Positions 35,797 through 45,700 of a stretch of 64,000 nucleotides of DNA are shown here, piece after piece. A model generated the notes under the pieces. The model saw nothing but the letters and a program-made list of their open reading frames with translations, was not told the DNA's origin and did no database searches. Position numbers and translations under genes: made by a program. The stretch is from positions 344,726 to 408,725 of the forward strand of contig NZ_KE383865.1 in NCBI RefSeq assembly GCF_000422505.1. The letters are read 5' to 3'. The DNA is from Paenibacillus pinihumi DSM 23905 = JCM 16419 (lineage in GTDB: Bacteria; Bacillota; Bacilli; Paenibacillales; Paenibacillaceae). Position 1 is the stretch's first letter. Each line of letters starts with the position of its first letter.

Positions 35797-37598
35797 TGCG
35801 AGCGAGAATATTTTCGGGATTGCCCAGTATTCAGACAAATATGGTCCTTGCCTCGGTCGCGCTTATCATGATGACAAGTATTATGATGAGCGTTACTTCC
35901 TTTTACTTAACTAAAGATACTGTTAATTCCACAGCACAGACTTACACTACGGAGCTGGTGAAACAGGTAAACAACAATATTAAATCCTACATAAACGGCA
36001 TGAAGTATATGTCTGACCTGGTAGCTGGCAATTATGCGGTTCAAGCTTATTTATCCTCAACTTCCTTTAATAGTTTAAAAGAAGAGAAGGATTACAAGGA
36101 AGCGATCTCAGAAATGCTGGGTGCGATGCTGGTATCAAGGACGGATATTAGCTCAGCTAACATTTTCGGTTATGAAGGACAGTTTGTGTCCGGCCGCAAA
36201 GAGCTCGAGTTAAATCCAAACGTTGATATTACAAGTATGAATTGGTACAGGAATGCGAAGAGCATGGGCGGGCAAAGCGTAATTTCATCTTCTCATGTGC
36301 AGCCTATTTTTAAAGACCGGTATCCTTGGGTCGTATCATTGAGCAGGGAACTAATCAGCAAGGATGGAGACAAGAAGCTGGGCGTTTTTCTGGTCGATTT
36401 GAATTTCAGCGTTATGAATGACATGTTCAAAGATATTCGGCTAGGTCAAAGAGGTTATTTATTCATCATCGATTCGGATGGGAATATCGTCTATCATCCC
36501 CAGCAGCAATTGATTTACAGTAATTTGAAAACAGAGATGATTGATAAAGTGCTGGAAGTTGGAAACGGAACCTTCATAAGCAAAGAAGGCAGCGAAAGCC
36601 GAATGTACACGGTTCAGAGTTCTGAGTTCGGGTGGAAAATTGTTGGGGTCTCCTACGTGAGCGAATTAGCTGAAAATCAGAATAATGTGCTACTCTCTAT
36701 CATTGTTTTGGGAATCATCTGTGTGATTATCGGAATTATGATTTCATTATTTTTATCTCAACGTGTGAGCCAACCGATCAAAAGATTGCAGGGCTATATG
36801 AAGGAAGTGGAAAAAGGAAATTTCAATATCCATGTCCCCGTTCACAAAACGATAGAAATTCAAGGTCTTGCAAGAGCTTTTAATTTAATGGTAGGGAAAA
36901 TTAAAGAACTGATGCAGCAGACGGTATTGGATCAGGAACAAAAACGCAAGAGTGAGATCAGCGCCCTTCAAGCCCAAATCAACCCTCATTTTCTTTATAA
37001 CACGCTTGATTCCATTGTATGGATGGCCGAGAGCAATAAGTCCCGGGAAGTTGTGCTGATGACTTCGGCGCTTGCCAAGCTTTTCCGTTCATCAATCAGC
37101 AAGGGCGAGGAACTGGTTGCAATTAAAACTGAAATTGAGCATATAACGAACTATCTAATGATCCAGAAAATGCGGTATAAAAATAAGTTGGATTATCATA
37201 TCGAAATATCCGAATCGGTTCAGGAATATCGGACCATTAAAATCATTATGCAGCCGCTTATTGAAAATGCGATCTATCATGGCATTAAGATGAAGCAGGG
37301 ACCGGGTTTCATCCGGGTCGCTTGTGAAGAAACGGACACGGACATTATTCTGATCGTTGAAGATAACGGCAATGGGATGGACGAGGAGAAATTAAAGTCG
37401 CTTCATCTTCCAGCTGCCAGTATGGAGGGTGGAAGAGGAGTCGGTATACGAAATGTTCAGGAACGGCTCAAGCTTTATTACGGGGCGCAATACGGATTAA
37501 CCTACCAGAGCGTTCCAGGAGAGGGAACAACCGTGTATATCCGTATTCCTAAATTACGCCAGGTTCTGGAGGACGAGAGACATGGCAGGTATTCATAA
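35796..37598 (+). CDS. YesM/LytS-type sensor histidine kinase
   Basis: The 600-residue kinase has a first membrane helix (about 17-40), an outer dCache-like sensor domain (about 40-300), a second helix (about 303-325), HAMP, the His_kinase domain with phospho-His in QINPHFLYNTL (near 398) and a HATPase domain (MQPLIENAIYHG, DNGNGM, GRGVGIRNVQERL). ATG 35796 overlaps the response regulator stop (TGATG); GTG 35793 is possible. Its gene overlaps the next, a tethered periplasmic-binding protein, by 17 bp, which supports a three-protein signalling complex. Confidence 0.93.
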   Translation: MRARIFSGLPSIQTNMVLASVALIMMTSIMMSVTSFYLTKDTVNSTAQTYTTELVKQVNNNIKSYINGMKYMSDLVAGNYAVQAYLSSTSFNSLKEEKDYKEAISEMLGAMLVSRTDISSANIFGYEGQFVSGRKELELNPNVDITSMNWYRNAKSMGGQSVISSSHVQPIFKDRYPWVVSLSRELISKDGDKKLGVFLVDLNFSVMNDMFKDIRLGQRGYLFIIDSDGNIVYHPQQQLIYSNLKTEMIDKVLEVGNGTFISKEGSESRMYTVQSSEFGWKIVGVSYVSELAENQNNVLLSIIVLGIICVIIGIMISLFLSQRVSQPIKRLQGYMKEVEKGNFNIHVPVHKTIEIQGLARAFNLMVGKIKELMQQTVLDQEQKRKSEISALQAQINPHFLYNTLDSIVWMAESNKSREVVLMTSALAKLFRSSISKGEELVAIKTEIEHITNYLMIQKMRYKNKLDYHIEISESVQEYRTIKIIMQPLIENAIYHGIKMKQGPGFIRVACEETDTDIILIVEDNGNGMDEEKLKSLHLPAASMEGGRGVGIRNVQERLKLYYGAQYGLTYQSVPGEGTTVYIRIPKLRQVLEDERHGRYS

Positions 37599-38565
37599 GT
37601 GGGTAACAACCGCCGCTGCACTCCTTCTCATCGCTGTGGCCGTTTTTGTATATGGTCATCATGGATTATCTGCGAAAAAGAAGATAGAGGTTACGGTCAT
37701 CCTTAAAACCATTGATACATCCGTAGAGTTCTGGCAGGTATTAATCGACGGCGTGCACGAAGCTTCCCAGGAGTTCAATGTAAACGTTCAGGTATGGGGG
37801 ACAAAGTCAGAAACGGACGTTAATGAACAAATTGCCCTTGTGGAGAAGGCGATATTAAACCGGCCGGATGCAATCGTATTGGCCGCGACCGATTATGAGA
37901 GACTTGTACCTGTCTCAGAGAAAATAAAGAAGAGCGGAATTAAGCTCATTATCGTCGATTCGGGAATCAAGTCAGATGCTGCCGACAGCATAGTAATGAC
38001 CAACAACGTCAACGCTGGCAGAGAAGCGGGCGAAGCGATGAAAAGCTTGATCAAAGATAAGGCTAAAATAGCGATTATCAGCTATGTCAAAAGTGCTGGT
38101 TCTCATATCGACAGGGAAAAGGGCATTCATGAAGTATTAGAGAATGTTCCCGGAATCGAAATGCTAGGCACGTATAATGGCGAAGGGTCCGAGCAAAACT
38201 CCTATTTGCTGGCTATGGAAATTTTGCAGCGGCATAACGATGTGTTCGGAATTATCGGACTCAACGAGCCGACTACGGTTGGAGCGGGAAGAGCCATTCA
38301 GGAACTGGGATTAAAGGGGAAAGTGCAGCTGATTGGATTCGATAGTTCTTTCAACGAGATCAAGCTTTTGGATGAAGGCGTAATGAATGCTACCGTAATT
38401 CAAAGGCCTTTTCAAATGGGTTATCTCAGCATTAAAACAGCCATGGAGGTTGTTAAGGGCAAGAAGGCTGCGCAGTTTATCGATACGGGCTCATTGCTTA
38501 TAACGAAACAAAATATGTATGAAGAGGAGAATCAGAAGCTGTTGTTTCCATTTGTTGGTGACTAA
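37582..38565 (+). CDS. Membrane-tethered periplasmic sugar-binding protein (sensor component)
   Basis: The 327-residue protein has an N-terminal hydrophobic helix (about 8-24) without a lipobox, so it is probably anchored rather than lipidated. The rest is a Peripla_BP_4/RbsB-like type I binding protein (about 35-325: LNRPDAIVLAATD, LIIVDSG, INVNAG-like hinge, GIIGLNEPTT and LIGFDSS). It overlaps the kinase gene by 17 bp, and a terminator separates it from the transporter genes, which carry their own binding protein. This is the arrangement of XylFII-LytS-YesN sensors, where the binding protein reports the sugar to the kinase. Confidence 0.9.
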   Translation: MAGIHKWVTTAAALLLIAVAVFVYGHHGLSAKKKIEVTVILKTIDTSVEFWQVLIDGVHEASQEFNVNVQVWGTKSETDVNEQIALVEKAILNRPDAIVLAATDYERLVPVSEKIKKSGIKLIIVDSGIKSDAADSIVMTNNVNAGREAGEAMKSLIKDKAKIAIISYVKSAGSHIDREKGIHEVLENVPGIEMLGTYNGEGSEQNSYLLAMEILQRHNDVFGIIGLNEPTTVGAGRAIQELGLKGKVQLIGFDSSFNEIKLLDEGVMNATVIQRPFQMGYLSIKTAMEVVKGKKAAQFIDTGSLLITKQNMYEEENQKLLFPFVGD

Positions 38566-38599
38566 TGGATGAACGAAATGGAGAACAGTGGGAGAGCGG

Positions 38600-38630
38600 C
38601 AGAGTAGGCGAAAGCCTGCTCTGTTTTTTT
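38600..38630 (+). terminator. Terminator of the sensor operon
   Basis: CAGAGTAGGC and GCCTGCTCTG pair around the tetraloop GAAA, followed by seven T. Confidence 0.85.
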
Positions 38631-38735
38631 ATTAACGACTAAAAAATTGAACTATAAAATGGCTCAATCTAAGAATCAGTGCTTGACAGCTTAACGTCGC
38701 ACGAGCGGAGAGGAAGAGGGAGGCTGGAGAAGCGC

Positions 38736-38872
38736 AGCGGTCGCCTTTGTTCCCGGATTTCAACCGCTGAGGCGGTTAAATTCAAGAAATCCGGGAACAA
38801 CAGCGATCGGTACTTTCTCGGAGCGTTCCCCCCAAGTTGGTGTCAATCACTGATTTCGATTTTGAGCCTAAG
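38736..38872 (+). repeat. Dispersed palindromic intergenic repeat, copy B
   Basis: Arms at 38736-38760 and 38787-38811 are inverted (TTTGTTCCCGGATTT / AAATCCGGGAACAA) with an inner ACCGC/GCGGT stem. Downstream blocks match copy A at 13696-13830 on the opposite strand. Confidence 0.75.
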
Positions 38873-38941
38873 AAAAACATCCAAAAATATTCGACTTTTA
38901 CAAGAAGAATTCACATGTAAGTGATGGAATGAACCGTGTAA

Positions 38942-38955
38942 AGTTAACGATAACA
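38942..38955. promoter_or_regulatory. cre-like site upstream of the sugar transporter
   Basis: AGTTAACGATAACA matches the CcpA consensus TGWNANCGNTNWCA except for the first base. It is 29 bp before the ATPase start. Confidence 0.45.
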
Positions 38956-38984
38956 ACATGAATATAGAGAGGGGAGATGAAGCG

Positions 38985-40493
38985 ATGAGTGAAAGTCTTG
39001 TGCAAATGGAAGGAATCATGAAAAGTTTTGCCGGGGTTCATGCCTTAAAAGATTGTAAATTCGATCTGCGGCCTGGCGAAGTACATGCACTTGTCGGGGA
39101 GAACGGTGCCGGAAAATCAACCCTGATGAAAGTGTTGACAGGCGTGTATCAGATGGATGAGGGGCGCATTCTCTATCAGGGCAAAGAAGTACGTATTCCG
39201 GATACGCGGGCCGCTCAAAAAAAAGGAATTAGTATGATTCATCAGGAGATGAATCTTGCAGCCGATCTCACCGTCGCGCAAAACATTTTTATCGGCAGAG
39301 AGCCGCGGAAAGCTATAAAGCTGTTTCTGGACGATAAAGAGATGAATAGACGAACCTCCATCCTGCTGAAGCAAATAAATCTGGATATCGATCCAACCAC
39401 GCTTGTATCGAAGCTGACGGTCGCGAAGCAGCAAATGGTGGAAATCATTAAAGCCATTTCCTACGACTCTCAAGTGCTCATTATGGACGAACCGACAGCG
39501 GCGCTTAGTGATGCGGAAATTGAGGAATTGTTTAAGATTATCGTTCAGCTGCGAGCTAAAGGTGCAGGCATTATATACATCTCCCACCGTATGGCGGAGC
39601 TAAAACGAATTACAGACCGTATCACGGTTATGCGAGACGGAAGCTACATCGATACAGTTGCGACGGCCGACACAAGCATCGATAAAATTATTTCAATGAT
39701 GGTGGGCCGGGAGCTCTATCAATCGGATAAGACGAACTTGTTAAAGGACTCAACGGGCGAAAGCATGCTTGAGGTACGCAATCTAAGCCGTAAACATGTT
39801 CTTCACAATGTAAGCTTCTCGCTGCGAAAGGGCGAAATACTCGGCATAGCCGGATTAGTCGGTGCAGGAAGAACGGAAGTTGCCCGGGCAATCTTTGGAG
39901 CTGATCCCATCGATTCCGGCGAAATCTACGTTCATGGCCGCAAGGCGCGGATTAATGGGCCGCATCAGGCTGTGAAGTATGGCATCGGATATTTGAGCGA
40001 GGACAGGAAGCATTTTGGATGTCTGCTGGAAATGGATGTTGCAACGAATGCCACCTTGGCAACGGTTGGCCGTTTCACAAGGGCAGGTATTTGGATGAAC
40101 GAAAAACGCATGAATGTGGTTTCGACTCAAATTGTTGAGGATCTTAAGGTGAAAACGCCTGGAATAAAACAGAAGCTGAAATTTTTATCCGGAGGGAATC
40201 AACAGAAGGTCATTATTGGGAAGTGGTTAACGAGAGACTGCGACATCCTGATCTTCGATGAGCCGACCCGCGGGATTGATATCGGAGCGAAAAGTGAGAT
40301 TTATAAGCTTCTTGAGAACTTGGCGGCTGCAGGCAAATCAATCATTATGATCAGCTCGGAACTTCCGGAAATATTAAGGCTCAGTCATCGTATTATTGTG
40401 ATGTGCGAAGGGAGAATTACAGGAGAGCTTATGAATGATCATCATGCGACCCAAGAACAGATTATGACCTATGCAACAGATCGAATCGAATAA
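38985..40493 (+). CDS. CUT2 sugar ABC transporter ATP-binding protein
   Basis: The 502-residue protein carries two fused nucleotide-binding domains as in RbsA/MglA/XylG. The first has Walker A GENGAGKST, LTVAKQQMVEI as its diverged signature and VLIMDEPTAALS; the second has GLVGAGRTEVARAIFG, LSGGNQQKV and LIFDEPTRGIDIGAK. ATG 38985 follows GGGGAGATGAAG and was preferred to ATG 38958. It energises monosaccharide import with the following permease and lipoprotein. Confidence 0.93.
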   Translation: MSESLVQMEGIMKSFAGVHALKDCKFDLRPGEVHALVGENGAGKSTLMKVLTGVYQMDEGRILYQGKEVRIPDTRAAQKKGISMIHQEMNLAADLTVAQNIFIGREPRKAIKLFLDDKEMNRRTSILLKQINLDIDPTTLVSKLTVAKQQMVEIIKAISYDSQVLIMDEPTAALSDAEIEELFKIIVQLRAKGAGIIYISHRMAELKRITDRITVMRDGSYIDTVATADTSIDKIISMMVGRELYQSDKTNLLKDSTGESMLEVRNLSRKHVLHNVSFSLRKGEILGIAGLVGAGRTEVARAIFGADPIDSGEIYVHGRKARINGPHQAVKYGIGYLSEDRKHFGCLLEMDVATNATLATVGRFTRAGIWMNEKRMNVVSTQIVEDLKVKTPGIKQKLKFLSGGNQQKVIIGKWLTRDCDILIFDEPTRGIDIGAKSEIYKLLENLAAAGKSIIMISSELPEILRLSHRIIVMCEGRITGELMNDHHATQEQIMTYATDRIE

Positions 40494-40518
40494 GGCCGGC
40501 AGGGAAAGGAAGAGAAGC

Positions 40519-41514
40519 ATGAATAACACAACAGTGGTTGAGCAGAAACCGCAATTTGCGATTAAGTCAGGGCTGCAGCAGTTCTTAGTATTTGGAAGCT
40601 TGATTTTGCTCGTTATCTTCTTTTCAATTGCATCGGATAATTTCTTTAATTTCTCCAATATTATTGGAATTTTGCTCTCCACCGCGGTTATCGGCGTACT
40701 GGCGTTAGGCTCGACGTTCGTCATTATTACGGGCGGCATTGATCTTTCGGTTGGGACAGTCATGACACTTTCCGCAGTCATGACTGGCGTTTTCATTACG
40801 ATCTGGGGGCTGCCCGTTCCGGTCGGTATTGTCGGTGGTTTGCTGACCGGGGCGTTATGTGGATTCATATCGGGCTTTTCAATTGCCAGACTGGGAATTC
40901 CGCCATTTATCGCCACGCTCGCGATGATGATGATTGCCAAAGGATTAGCATTAGTTATCTCTGAAGCCAAGCCGATCTATTTCACCGACAATGAAGTATT
41001 TATGGAAATATCATTAGGATCGGTATTAGGTGACCTTATTCCAGGCTTTGATATTCCGAACGCTGTACTTATTTTTTTCATTGTAGCCATTTTCGGGAGC
41101 ATCTTATTGTCCAAAACAATTGTTGGCCGTTACAACTTCGCAATCGGCAGCAATGAAGAGGCGACGCGTCTCTCCGGCATTAACGTGCGGAATTGGAAAA
41201 TCGTGATTTACACGGTTACAGGTGTGTTTACGGGAATTGCCGGCATTCTTATGGCATCCAGGTTGAACACAGCGCATCCTTCTCTCGGCGCGGGATATGA
41301 GCTGGAAGCGATAGCAGCAGTCATCATCGGCGGTACCTCACTAAGCGGCGGCAAGGGAACGATCTTGGGAACCGTGATCGGCGCCTTAATTATGAGCGTA
41401 TTGACGAACGGATTACGCATCATGTCGGTTCCTCAGGAGTGGCAGACGGTTGTGGTCGGTTTTGTTATATTACTCGCGGTATATGCGGATATTTTGCGTC
41501 GCCGCAAGTCTTGA
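40519..41514 (+). CDS. CUT2 sugar ABC transporter permease (RbsC-like)
   Basis: The 331-residue membrane protein has about eight to ten hydrophobic helices and family motifs TGGIDLSVGTVMTLSAV, NNNEEATRLSG-like GSNEEATRLSGINV and AAVIIGGTSLSGGKGTILGT. ATG 40519 has GGAAAGGAAGAG directly upstream; ATG 40471 inside the ATPase gene is less likely. Second gene of the transporter operon, 25 bp behind the ATPase gene. Confidence 0.93.
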   Translation: MNNTTVVEQKPQFAIKSGLQQFLVFGSLILLVIFFSIASDNFFNFSNIIGILLSTAVIGVLALGSTFVIITGGIDLSVGTVMTLSAVMTGVFITIWGLPVPVGIVGGLLTGALCGFISGFSIARLGIPPFIATLAMMMIAKGLALVISEAKPIYFTDNEVFMEISLGSVLGDLIPGFDIPNAVLIFFIVAIFGSILLSKTIVGRYNFAIGSNEEATRLSGINVRNWKIVIYTVTGVFTGIAGILMASRLNTAHPSLGAGYELEAIAAVIIGGTSLSGGKGTILGTVIGALIMSVLTNGLRIMSVPQEWQTVVVGFVILLAVYADILRRRKS

Positions 41515-41520
41515 CAGCGG

Positions 41521-41543
41521 TATAGTCTCTTCGGGAGATTATA
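41521..41543 (+). promoter_or_regulatory. Intercistronic hairpin
   Basis: TATAGTCTC and GAGATTATA pair around TTCGG, seven bases behind the permease stop. Such hairpins between permease and binding-protein genes commonly stabilise the segment for the more abundant binding protein; no T-run follows. Confidence 0.5.
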
Positions 41544-41583
41544 TATAAATTCAAATAGGATTCATTATGAAGGGGAGATGAAC

Positions 41584-42585
41584 ATGAGAAAAGGTTGGAT
41601 GATGGCGGCTTTGGTACTCGTCGTATTCATTAGTGCTTGCAGCTCGAACGGAGGCAGCAAATCACCGTCGGCTACAACTAAAAGCCCGGGCTCTGAAGCG
41701 CCTGCGAAGACGGAGAAATTGTATGTGCCGGTTATTTCCAAGGGATTTCAGCATCAATTCTGGCAAGCGGTCCGGATTGGCGCAGAGAAGGCTGCAGCCG
41801 AGCTGAATGTGGATATTACGTACGAAGGCACAGAAACCGAATCCCAAGTTGACAAACAGCTTGAAATGCTGCAAGTCGCATTGGATAAAAAGCCAAGCGC
41901 GATCGGTTTTGCAGCGCTGGACAGCCAAGCGTCCATTCCGTATCTTAAGAAAGCTAAAGATGCGGGTATTCCTGTTATCGCATTCGACTCCGGCGTGGAC
42001 AGCGACATTCCGCTTAGTACAGTAGCAACAGATAATGCGGTTGCTGCTGGAGTTGCCGCAGATAAAATGGCTGAATTAATCGGTGGCGATGGTGAGATTG
42101 CGATTATTGCCCATGACCAAACAAGCCGTACGGGTATCGATCGGCGTGATGGTTTTAAAAATCGTATCGAGGAAAAATACCCGAATATTAAAATCGTTGA
42201 TATTCAGTATGGTGGAGGAGATCACCTGAAATCGACCGACGCGGCAAAAGCAATTATGCAAGCGTATCCAAATCTTAAAGGAATCTTCGGTACAAATGAA
42301 GGATCGGCCATTGGGGTAATCAATGCAGTTATGGAAGCCAAAGCGGTCGGAAAAGTGACGATTATTGGTTATGATTCCGGTAAAGCACAGATCGATGCGA
42401 TTAAGAATGGCACGATGGCTGGCGCTATTTCCCAAAACCCGGTCGGTATCGGCTATGAAACGGTTAAAGCTGCAGTGGCGGCTGCCAAAGGTGAAACGAT
42501 TAAACCTGCTATCGACAGCGGTTTCGTTTGGTATGACAAAACAAACATCGATAACGAAGATGTTAAAGCCGTTCTTTACGAATAA
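41584..42585 (+). CDS. CUT2 sugar-binding lipoprotein
   Basis: The 333-residue protein has a lipoprotein signal (Cys19 after FISA) and a Peripla_BP_4 domain (about 45-330: KGFQHQFWQAVRIGAEKAA, EGTETESQVDKQ, IGFAALDS, VIAFDSGVD, GIFGTNEGSAIG and IIGYDSG). It should bind a monosaccharide outside the membrane for the preceding ATPase-permease pair. ATG 41584 has AGGGGAG 6 bp upstream; ATG 41578 touches that site and is less likely. Confidence 0.93.
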   Translation: MRKGWMMAALVLVVFISACSSNGGSKSPSATTKSPGSEAPAKTEKLYVPVISKGFQHQFWQAVRIGAEKAAAELNVDITYEGTETESQVDKQLEMLQVALDKKPSAIGFAALDSQASIPYLKKAKDAGIPVIAFDSGVDSDIPLSTVATDNAVAAGVAADKMAELIGGDGEIAIIAHDQTSRTGIDRRDGFKNRIEEKYPNIKIVDIQYGGGDHLKSTDAAKAIMQAYPNLKGIFGTNEGSAIGVINAVMEAKAVGKVTIIGYDSGKAQIDAIKNGTMAGAISQNPVGIGYETVKAAVAAAKGETIKPAIDSGFVWYDKTNIDNEDVKAVLYE

Positions 42586-42702
42586 ATAAACAAGAGAATC
42601 ATTACAATGCCATGTTGGGATTGTACGTTATGAAACGATTCCTTAACGACAGTCCCGATCATTTTATCCCCATCATTTTACGGAAATTGAGGAGGAAACT
42701 TC

Positions 42703-45700
42703 ATGCTAAAAAGGCTTGTTAGTTCTACTCTTGCAATGATATTAACCGTGACAACCTTCACTTGCTTACCTGTATCTTCTTATGCGGACACTGTCAGCCC
42801 GGCGGGAAATCCAATGACTGATCCGGTGCCGCTTAAGTCTTGGTATACAAAAGCGGCAACGAACTGGGAATCCGAAGCGCTTCCGCTAGGGAATGGTTAT
42901 ATGGGAGCGATGGTTTTTGGAGGCGTCGATAAGGACCAAATTTTAATTAATGAAAAGACCCTTTGGTCTGGCGGTCCCGGTGCCAACCCCGATTATAACG
43001 GCGGTCATAAAGACGCCGCGGAACAGAAGCATGCTCTTCTGCAGCAAGCCAGAACACAATTACAGCATTTGATGACACAATTCTCATCAGGAACCCCTCC
43101 TTATAAGGACGAGTCTGGCAACGTTATTGCCCGTGACTATAGTAATGATGCATCGATCAGGAATTTAATCAATGGTGTTCAAGGATCGGGCGGCCTCATT
43201 GGGACGAAGAGAAATTTTGGCTCCTATCAGGAACTGGGCTCAATATGGCTGCAGGATGTGAAGTCTTCAAGACCGGCAATTACAAAGTTTTTTACTGCCC
43301 AGGATAACATGAATAATTCCGGTGAGAAGTTAGATAAATTATTCGATGAGAATGCGGACACCAAATATTTTGCCGATGGCCATCAGGGAGCCGAAGAGTA
43401 TGTGATTGAATGGGAGTATGATAAGAAAATGGCTACGAAGTCCTATTCCATCACAACGGGCAATGATTCTCAGCCGAGAGATCCGAAGAGCTGGACAATT
43501 TTAGCATCCAATGATGGAGTGAGTTATTCGATAATCGATACTGTAAGCGCTTTCGAATTAGCAGGGCGGAAACAAACCCAACAATTCGAATTCGATGTGC
43601 CCGGCTCGTACCAATATTTTAAGATGAATGTAACTTCTTTGTACGGAACCAATCAGGCGCTTCAAATGTCGGGGTTAAAAATCATTTTCGACGAAAGCAC
43701 CGTGCCGCAGGACGATCTGATTACCAATTACAAGAGGGAGCTTGATTTTAACAACGCTGTTGCCAGTGTGACCTACAATCAGGGCAGTGCAGAAATAAAA
43801 AGGGAATACCTTGTTAATTATCCCGATAATGTGATGGCGATACGTTTGAGCTCTACGGATAACGGTAAATTCAATCAGTTCGTCAGCGTGACATCGGCAC
43901 AGACTATCAAGACGATCTCTTCATCAGGAGATACCATTACGATGACAGGTTGGCCGGCCGACCATAATAAGCCTGATGCAGCTCATAATTTTGACAATAC
44001 GTTGCACTTTGCGATGCAAATGAAGGTGATTCCTGACGGTGGAACCATGATTGCGCAAAATGATGGAATCTTGGTACAAGACGCGGATTCGGTCTTAATT
44101 CTAATGACCGCCGGTACCAACTATCATCAGTCCATGGACGATTCATTTCACTATTTTACAGGAGTGAATCCTCTCATCGCAGTGGGTGACAGACTGCAAG
44201 CAGCTGCACAGAAGGGTTATACGCAGCTATATGACAGACACGTCAATGATTACAAACATTTATTTGACCGTGTTGATCTCAATTTAATGAATGCTCCTTT
44301 CCCTAACAAGCCAACTGATGAGCTGTTAGCCGGATATTCAAGGACCAATCAGCCTTTGGAAGACCGGTATTTAGAGCAGCTATACTATCAGTTTGGCAGA
44401 TATCTGTTAATTGCGTCTTCAAGAGAAGGTTCTTTGCCTGCCAATTTGCAGGGTGTATGGGCTGCCGGAACCAATCCGCCGTGGGATTCAGATTATCACG
44501 CCAATATTAACTTGCAAATGAATTACTGGCTTGCCGAGCAAACGAATCTTTCAGAGACTCATGTTCCCTTGATCGAATATATTCAGAGCTTAGTGCCCAG
44601 GGGAAGAATTAGCGCGCAACATGGCTATGTCACACCTGCAGGCAATCCGGTAAGAGGATGGACGACGCATCACGAGAACAATATTTGGGGCAATACGGCA
44701 CCTGCGGTAAGCGATGCGTTTTTCTCTCCCGAAGATGGCGCATGGCTGGCCCAGAATATATGGGAGCGCTATCAATTTACGATGGATGAAGCATTTCTTC
44801 GGGATAATTACAGTATCATGCTGGAAGCTGCTTTGTTTTGGGTAGATAACCTGTGGGAGGACACACGCGATGGGACATTAGTAGCGAACCCTTCTTACTC
44901 TCCGGAACACGGTCCATATTCTTTGGGTGCCACTGAGGTTCAAGCGGTCATATGGGGCATATTTGAAGAAGTGATTAAAGCCAGTGAAGTCTTAAACATG
45001 GATAGCGGGGAATTGCATGAAATCAGAATGGCACAGTCTAAGCTTGCGGGTCCCCAAATTGGTCTTGGCGGGCAGTTCATGGAGTGGAAGGACGAGGTCA
45101 ACATGGACCTTACAGGTGACAACGGCCACCGTCATACGAACCACTTGTACGGACTTCACCCGGGTTCGCAAATTGTAGCCGGACGAAGTGAAGCGGAGGA
45201 CGCATATGTTGATGCAATGAAAGTGACCTTGAATACCCGGGGAGATGGAGGTACGGGTTGGAGCAAAGCGTGGAAGATCAACTTCTGGTCACGTTTGCGT
45301 GATGGCGATCGCGCACAGAAGCTGGTTAAGGAGATTTTATACGAATCTACGCTTAGCAACTTATTCGATACGCACCCGCCGTTTCAGATTGATGGCAACT
45401 TCGGATCAACAGCGGGAATGACGGAGATGTTGCTGCAAAGCCAGGGCGGGGCGATAGAGCTATTGCCGGCGCTTCCTTCCAAATGGAGTACGGGCAGCGT
45501 GTCCGGTTTGAAAGCCAGAGGTAATGTGGAAGTTGGCATGACATGGGATCAAGCCAGCCTCACATCAGCGGCTCTCAAGACGGGAACAACTGGACCCATC
45601 ACAATCAAAGGCGCCAATATCAGCACGGCTGCCGTCATGAATGGCAGTACGCCCGCCGATTTTACCATTGTGGATGACAACACGATTGTTATTTCAGCAC

